Assembly: GCF_001625305.1 (NCBI RefSeq)
Contig: NW_017803854.1
Location: 1,578,213 to 1,642,212 of the forward strand
Reading direction: 5' to 3'
Source of the DNA: Branchiostoma belcheri
Lineage: Eukaryota > Chordata > Leptocardii > Amphioxiformes > Branchiostomatidae
DNA: 64,000 nt
The notes below the pieces were generated by a model. That model searched no databases and was not told where the DNA came from. It worked only from the letters and a program-made list of their open reading frames with translations. Below, piece after piece: positions 37,501-46,000 of the stretch. How positions within the stretch are numbered: the first letter of the stretch is position 1; each line of letters begins with the position of its first letter. A program made the position numbers and the translations under genes.

Positions 37501-40014
37501 AACACTGTTCATATCACAGTTTAATTTATTTTCTTTTATCTAAGCTAATATTAGCATAGAAAGAGATGGAGAGCAGTCATTGGAGCCAAGGGAAACTCGA
37601 CATTGTGAGTGAGTGAGTGAGTGAGTGAGTGAGTGAGTGAGTGAGTGAGTGAGTGAGTGAGTGAGTGAGTGAGTGAGTGAGTGAGTGAGTGAGTGAAGCC
37701 AATATTATTGTCGCTGCACACATGCAGATCAGCTAGTTACAACATATTCTTTATTATGTCTCCACAGGGGAAGCAGGAGTTTGACAACATATCTGGAATT
37801 GTGGAGGACACAAGTGCAAGTGCTGTATCAGGTATGGTCTGAACTTCTGCATTCTGCATCTTGAGTTATTGCTTTGAACATTCCAGTCTTGTATTTTCAA
37901 TTATTTGAAGGAAAATTGTCTGCCCCCACTGTTTCAAAGAAACCATGATGTGGTGAACTTATGAGTGTGTTCCTGTCATGTGGAATGATAGACTTAAAAG
38001 AATGATTAGAATTTTAGCTAGGCCTACATGTAACTCTGGATTTTTTTCATACCCTGTATGCAGGCATAAAGAGTCAGTTGGACAGTGTGAAGACTACTGT
38101 TCAGGACATCCCCAGCCAACTGAGTGTCATTGACACAGTAAGTCATAGTCAATCAATAGTTCATGCTTTTAAACCTGCAATTCTCCTGCAGTCTCTTAGT
38201 GTCACTGACCAAAGGCAGTGGATGCTACCCTGAAATGTCTGACCGTTTCGAAAATCATATCCAGTTGCTTGAGTAACTGCTTTTTTGGTAAGTCAACGTC
38301 AACTGTGTACTTCGTTCTAGACATCTATTTTCAGTCAAAGTGTCAGTGAATCCATGTTTTCATGTAGATGCATCAGTTCCAAAAAAAGTTAAATTTTATC
38401 ATTGGACAGAAAATCTTGAAAATATAAATTCTTACCCAAGAAATCCATCCAAACCACTGTGAGTTATAGCTGGAAACACACAGTCAAACACTAACAGAAT
38501 CCTCCTTCTTCGGAGGTACATTGTAATAAATCGAAATGTTTCACTTCCATTCTTCTTACAGATTCAGGACCAGATCAATGGCATCGAGGATATGGTGGAC
38601 ACCTATGTGGGATATGCTGACCAATACACTGTTTACGTGTAAGTATGTCCTTCCAAACCATTGGAAGCAATTATGTCAAATATCTTCAATATTTTGCTTA
38701 AACCTTTTGTGTTCAGTGCTATGATTGGTTTGTGTATGTGTTCTCTGATTGGCTTGTTCAATTGTCTTTAGAGGGTATGGAGCAATTGGGCTGTGCTGCC
38801 TGGTCCTCCTGATAGTGTTGTTCAACCTCATGGGGCTGATGTTCGGAGCCTGTGGCAGCAGCAAGAGTGACCCACCATCAGAGAGGAGCTGCATGTCCAC
38901 TTCTGGAGGGAACTTCCTCATGGCGTAAGGCTTTTTGAATTGTAGTTTGTGTGCTTTTTCAATTGAATTTGCTTGACATGAATTTTCTCTAGAATTCTGC
39001 ACCAAAGAAGAGCTTATTCTTTGTAAGACAAAATAAAAAAAACATTCAATCACTGCACAACAGGCTTTTAGTTAGGGGGCCCCCCTAGAACACTCGCGCC
39101 TGCGGTGCTCGCTCGCACACACAGACATAGGTGCAAAAAATATGGACACCCCATAACAAAATCCTGCCCAAAAGCCTGCTGCTCAATGTTTAGGGATTGT
39201 TCAATGTTTGCTGGTGGCCAAGACCAATGTCAAATGTAATGATAGAATTTTTCTAGTGAAAAATGTGCTCAATTCTCTTGCAAGTTCGAAATTCAGTGAA
39301 TCAAACTCTTTGAGAGTGCTATCTTTTATAAGGATCAGGAATGAAGCCCATACATGTATCTTAATACCAAATTGATGAATGCATTCTGCTGCTCTTAGGT
39401 CTGTGGGTTTTGCCTTCCTGACCGGCTCCCTGCTGATGATTATCGTGTTTGCCCTGTTCCTGGTGGGAGGACTCGTGGAGAGGAACGGCTGTCAGCCACT
39501 CGAGCCCCCGAGTTACGAACTCATCGCACAGGTATGTAAATATAGAATACACTGTGTTGTGTTTCATTCATGACATACCTACGTGAGAAAACACACATTT
39601 GAATGTAAAATGCCATAACCTTAAAAAATTTGGAAGCCTGTGTGATAACCATTAAAACTCATGTGTGAATGATATTAATTGCCATCTACCATTAAAACTG
39701 TTGTGTTAGATTGTAAAGAAAATGACCCCCCTTCCAACCATTCTATCACTTACCAGTAATTTCTGGTTAATTCATACAGTACTTTGTACCTTGCAGGTCT
39801 TAATGCTTTGGATTTGTATTAATGGGGTATTCCCTACCAAACAATTACCATATGACAGTGCAGTAGTATTCCATTCTATAATGAAAGCCTTTCAGCACCA
39901 TGGAAAGCAAATAGTATTTTCTTGTTGCAGTGTGTGTGCGTTTGTGTGCGTTTGTGTGTGTGCGTTTGTGTGTGTGCGTTTGTGTGTGTGCGTTTGTGTG
40001 TGTGCGTTTATGTA

Positions 40015-40047
<33 letters not shown>

Positions 40048-43000
40048 GTGTAAACCTCTCGCCTCTCGCCTGACCGGTGCTCAAAGTCCAACAGGTGCAA
40101 AGACTGCCACGTGTAAGACGGCCCCGGCAGGTGCAGCTTTATTATTCGGAGTATCCGTCTCCTAGGAGGACTTCCAGCCAAGGATATAAGGGGTTCCTCC
40201 TACCCCTGACTCGTGTATGGCGGGTGCGTCATGCCCGAACAGGTCGAAGACCTGCCACTGCCACTGGAGATTCCAAGAGTGTGTGTGTGTGTGTAATATA
40301 TACACATTATATAATTCATTATTTTTAAGCTTCAGCTATTAATTCAATGCATGTTCCATTGCTATTTCTCACAGACTCTGGACTCAACCAACTTTCTGGG
40401 TAACATGCTGTGCCAAAACTCCTCTGGACAGGTGTCATTTGCTGAGGGACTCAAGTAAGTACAGAACAGAAAGTTGGAGTGGAAATGTGTCTTTATTGAT
40501 TGATACTATTATTGGTAATATTGAATTTAAGCAATAAATGCTGTATTTTGGTATCATTGGTGTCATAACTAGAAAATATTTTATACTTGATACAAACTTT
40601 CCATTGGAAATTTACAAGTCAAAGAATAATAACATTGAAATAATCATTGTTGAACTAATTTATGTTGAGACCAGATTCCCATAGATAAAATTATTATTGC
40701 AATTTCAGGCAATGCGGAACAGGGAGTAGTGGCATCTATGCAGCCTTTGGCCTGGAATGTGTGCTGAACATATCTGAGTACACAAACTTCCGAACAGTAA
40801 GTTGCACATGCTTCTTTTTAAAGAACTTTATTGAGCAACTGTTGTACAGGGTACAAAGTATGGCATGTTGCGATAATAGAGATCTGTTTTATTCACTTTG
40901 TCATGTAGTCTTCCTCCAAAAAACATTGTTTAATATGGCGTTCATGGCGGGGCAATGTATGTAAAAGGCTTTTAGTAATCTTCGTAATCTGAAAATAATT
41001 GATTTATACCAGCTATTACAAAGGGACACCGTATCATATATATATGAGTAAACAACTGTGTTGACACCTCAAATATACTTACAAATAGAATTCATTCGTG
41101 GCGTTGAGTGAATTACAGTATGCCCTTGAATCAGGCACTTACCATCATGGCTTTCCTCACTCCACCCGGGTGATATTGGATACCTGACTTCATTTGGGGA
41201 GGTAAAAGGTGGTGAAAGGAGAGGGGATGGGCTCTGCTGGCCTTCCAATACGTAGGCAATACCAATGACCACGAACAGGCTATGCAACTACCTTTTAGCC
41301 ATTCATTGAACCTTACCTGCCTTGTCTCTCCCTCTAGAAATTCCCAAACCTGAACGACCAGCTGAATGACATCACCTCCAGTGTGAACCTGAGTGGGATC
41401 GTGATCCTGAGTGAGGACGCCAAGACCAACCTCAGGGACTTCAACACCTCAGGGGTGTCTGGCATCGACTTTGCCACCTTCCTCAATGAGGTACCACCTC
41501 ATCACAAGTCGTAATTTAAAAGTGCTTGTGCCACCTGAATGACACTAAGATACCAACAGCAGTTCCTGATTACATTCAACCATAATGAATGCTAATTAAT
41601 GGACATACAATGAAGCATTTGTACAAAATCTACAATTTGTCAACTGCCATCATTACAAATCATACTTATAGTTTATGATTCGATCCTACTGCAAGTTTTA
41701 ATCAAGTTAAAACTTGAATCCTGTCTGTTGTCACAGTGAACCTGGCTGGAGAAAACGCTATTTGAGAATTAAATAGTTGAGGTTATGTACCATCGTAAGT
41801 TACCACTATCATTAGATAATGTTTGCTCTGTTAAATTGTCGAAAGAACATTTTGTGAACCATAATGCTAGGCTCCAAACTGGCTGCTGTGTTCACTGTGA
41901 GTATGTCATTTTGTTGGGCTGTTGCCATATACTGAGGTCATCCACTATGAAGTCATGGACCACAGGTTATCCACCATGAAGTCATGGACCACATACTTTA
42001 TTTGCATATATTCATCTTCTATTTCTCCTGCCCTTTTACAGACTCGCAAAGGCCTGACTGCCACCAATCTCACCAAATTTGCCGATGACTTGGCTACTGC
42101 AGGTACAAGTTTCCAACCGGTGAGAAAACTTTTACTACGTTTTTCCTTTCAGATTGTAATAAATTAAATGTATTCCACATACTTGTTCATCAAGAACAAA
42201 ATGTGTCACAACTGACTTATTGTTTTTGCTTGATGTACAGGCCAGCAAGGATAATCTAGATGCCATCATTGCTGATCTGAGAGCGACCCAGCAGAATGGT
42301 GTGGAAGGCATGCAGTCTGACGTGGTGTGTATTTCTCCTTTAATTTGTTCTCAACTGTGGTGTGTTTCAATCCACATTTTGATCAAGGTTGTACTAAGGT
42401 CTTGTTCTTTTCATGAACAAAGGTTTGGTTAGAATAATGTGTTTATGTCTAGTACATTGTAGTATATTTCAAGGCAGCTGTCGTAAGAAACAGCGTATAC
42501 TCCATCTTTTATACACAGTTAGGTATAACAGACTTAGGTGGTACGGCCACCTCCAGAGAATGGACAGGGACAAATGGCCGAAGAGGATCCTCACACTGGA
42601 TGTGGAGGGTCCAAACCCCTGTGGCCACCCTAGAAGGAAATGGTATGACAACATACGGGAGGACCTCCACCACCTGAACTTAGATAAAATTGACCCACAG
42701 GACAGAGACAAGTGGCGTGCTGCTATCAAGCCCCAGATGTATTGTGCAAGCACGTCTAAACCTCGGAAGACGGGGAACAACAGACGATAAACTGGACAGT
42801 GAGTGAGTGAGTGAGTTTTCTCGAAGCAGAGTGCAGGTCTAATTGTCTGACATTTCTACACACAGGACACAGTTGAGACCAACATCAACACCCTGCAGAC
42901 TGCCAGCACCACTCTACAGAACGACATCTCCAACGTTCTGACAAACGCAGAGACTGCCGAGAGCAAGATCCAAAATGACGGACCCGGCCTCGTCCAAAGT

Positions 43001-46000
43001 GTATGTTCTTCTTTTGTCTTTCAAGCGTTAATCAAGTTATATCAGTTTCAAAATCATAACCAGTCGCTTGAATAAATGTTGGTGTATCTTATTACCTGGA
43101 TGTCTAACCTTCACCAAAGCAAAGTTATCAGTGCTATTGCAGAAAGTACGGGAGGTCTTTTGCAATAAAGGAAATATAATTTCAGAATTTTTCTAGTTTT
43201 CTTAGCATCATATATCAGATATTAAGTAATATTTTTTGTTGAAATTTCTCTAGTCGGTGAATGCCTACGTGGATCGAGTGCTGGGATATGGCGACAAGTT
43301 TGGACAGCATGTCGAGACTGTGGTGAGTAGTCATATTTTTTTCTTTAGACTGATGCTACTTGCACTTCCATGAAGTCTTTATTGTGGCATATCCATCTCT
43401 TAGTTTTACCATGTTTGTACTAAAACAATCATCTGCATCCAGCAGGGCTTGATATCCTTTTTTCCACATACATGTCCATTGAAAATTACCTGCACCAGAC
43501 AAATTTTACCTGCACCACTCAGAATTTATGAAGTATGAATCACACTAAACAATGCTCAGAAACCATTGCTATTATTTCTTTTGTACTTCATTGGTGATAA
43601 AAGTCAACACAGCAATTTAAATCCACATACAACCTACCAGTATATTCAAACCTAGTACATGAACCAGTGCAGGTTAGGTGCAGGTAGACATCAGAAATAC
43701 CTGCACAGCCCTAATTTTACCTGCACTATCCAGGACTTTTGAACCCTGCCCAACATAGTAAGATATTTCATACATCATAGTCATAACAACTTGCCTCTTG
43801 ACAAACAGGTCAACACTGAAGTTGGCAACTGCAACATTGTGAAGAAAATCTACGATGCCATGGTCGGAAATATCTGCGACTGGCTCCTGAACTCCCTGGT
43901 GAGATTTCTTACATCAAAACTTTATAATTATGTTTACCTTTGCAGAAGAAAAATATTGTTATTTTTGGTCTGTTTCCTCTTCTTCTCCAAACACATAAGG
44001 TCATTGACCTGGGCTAGACAGCTGTCACCATGGTAACTTGTGCTGTAGCAGACATGCGGTTTTGTTACATTATGTAGCAAGTGGCAGGATAGAGTTGGAG
44101 GGTCTGGTCACCATATATACGAATGTAAGAATAAACAGAGCAGAAGTTTGTTGAGCTATACCACCCCCCACTTGAAGATGAATATAATATACCTTTGCTT
44201 TGTAAATATTATCTTTCTACTTTCTTACTGTATTATCTTGGTTTGAAGCCCAGTTATAGATTGTGGTTTTGTTGTCGTTTTCAGAACGGTTTCTGGTTTG
44301 GTCTGGGCTGGTGCCTGCTGTTCTACATCCCCTCCATGATCTTCGGAGTCAAGCTGGCCAAACACTACAGAAAGATGGACCCTGATGATGAAGAGATGGG
44401 ATAGTAAGTCATAAAGATTGTTATGAATAACTATATTTGTGCTTTGAAATTCCTTTAACTTAACCCTCTTTGTGTTGAGGTAGCCTTTTGGTACCAAATC
44501 TTCATTTCTTACTTTCATTTCTTACTAAGGTAACAGACTTGCATACGTAGCAGGAAATTGAAGACAGGAAATGAGAAAACTTTGAGGAAACTTTTCTAGG
44601 ACCTTTCTTGGATCTGTGTGTGTCCCTGATACATGTGCCTAGCATCGCTGGAAATAACTATGGAAACACAGGAAAACATATTGATAAACCGAAAACAAAA
44701 CCTCTGTACAAGCTAGGTGGGGTGATAAAGATTGAAACTGTATAATGTAGATATGCGTCAGTGAAGGTTAGACATCTAGGTAATAATATACATGTACACC
44801 TGGTGGACCAAAAACCAGGCAACTGGATTCCAAAATCATATCCAGTTGCTTGAGTAACTGCTTTTTGGCATAATGTAGAATGGTATGACAAGGTATCAAA
44901 AGGCTGTACAACACTTTTAGAGCTGATATCAGTAACAAGTTGTTGTTTTGTTCCAGTGGTGATGGTTATGGTGGTTACGACAATGGCGGCTACCCTGGCC
45001 CACAGAGCTACCCCATGCATGAGTGAGTCAATTACCTGTTTTACTACGAATCAGTTCAAACTAATTTTGATACACAGCCAATACTGACAAGAAGATTAAG
45101 AATACTGGTTTGTGTGAAGAGGTCACTATAGACAGGATTCTTACCGGTAATGCTTGTGTCAGTGGGAAAACTGTCTTATTAAAGGGACCACCAAGAATGG
45201 CGGTGATTGTTTTTGCTTTTCATACTTTAATTTCTCAATCATTGTATACCATAGACCACTGTATATTAAAGCAAAGTTTACCATTATGGATATAATACAG
45301 TTTCATACTAGGTGTAATTGATAATAATTTGCATGCATGTTTGGACTACAAGATGTTTATTTTCTAGAAATTAGACAACTAAAATAAGGTCCATAGGATT
45401 GCTTCCTTACAACGTAAACCTGCTAGCTTACTAATCCATACAATGTATGTCGCCATTTTCTAGCATGAAACATGGACAGAAAGCCTCGGCACCACCCCCC
45501 AATTGGCACAGGTAAGTCTGTTTACTGATATATCTCCTGCACAAAAAACTCACCAAGTTACTAAAACATGTTTCATTTAACCATTCACACATTCACTCAT
45601 GTTGGCATGACTATTCTTGTCTTATTATCTTATGATTTGTTGTTTGATTTGTTTTTTTAGTTCCAATGAGAATTTTAGTTACTTTTCAATCTCCTTTCTT
45701 TTTCCACCTGTTTAGATTTTTATTAGTTTCTATGGATGCTAAAATAATGCATTTTCAACCTATCCAGTTTATCAATTCTATCCTTTCATTGGTCTTTCAC
45801 ATTTACCATTTTTAGCCATTTACATGCTAAAAGTGTCCTTTCATAGCTTTTTTCTTCCATCCTGTCATCTTAAGTCTAAAAGCAGGATACACTCTTTTAC
45901 AATTTGCTGTGATGTGTACATAACCAAATGTGTAAATCATAAGACTGCAAATGTCCATAAACAATGATATGGCCATATTATAACATTTCAAGGAAGTTGT

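Noticed and set aside
37604-37696. Regular array resembling a CRISPR
   Set aside because: The unit is a tetranucleotide without spacers; it is a microsatellite in an animal intron.
39722-40165. 147-codon open frame rich in Val-Cys repeats
   Set aside because: Most of it is translation of the TG-rich array.
45023-45026. Prominin stop by read-through of exon 23
   Set aside because: The donor gtgagt is strong and two further in-phase exons with a Pro-rich tail follow, so I treat this stop as intronic.
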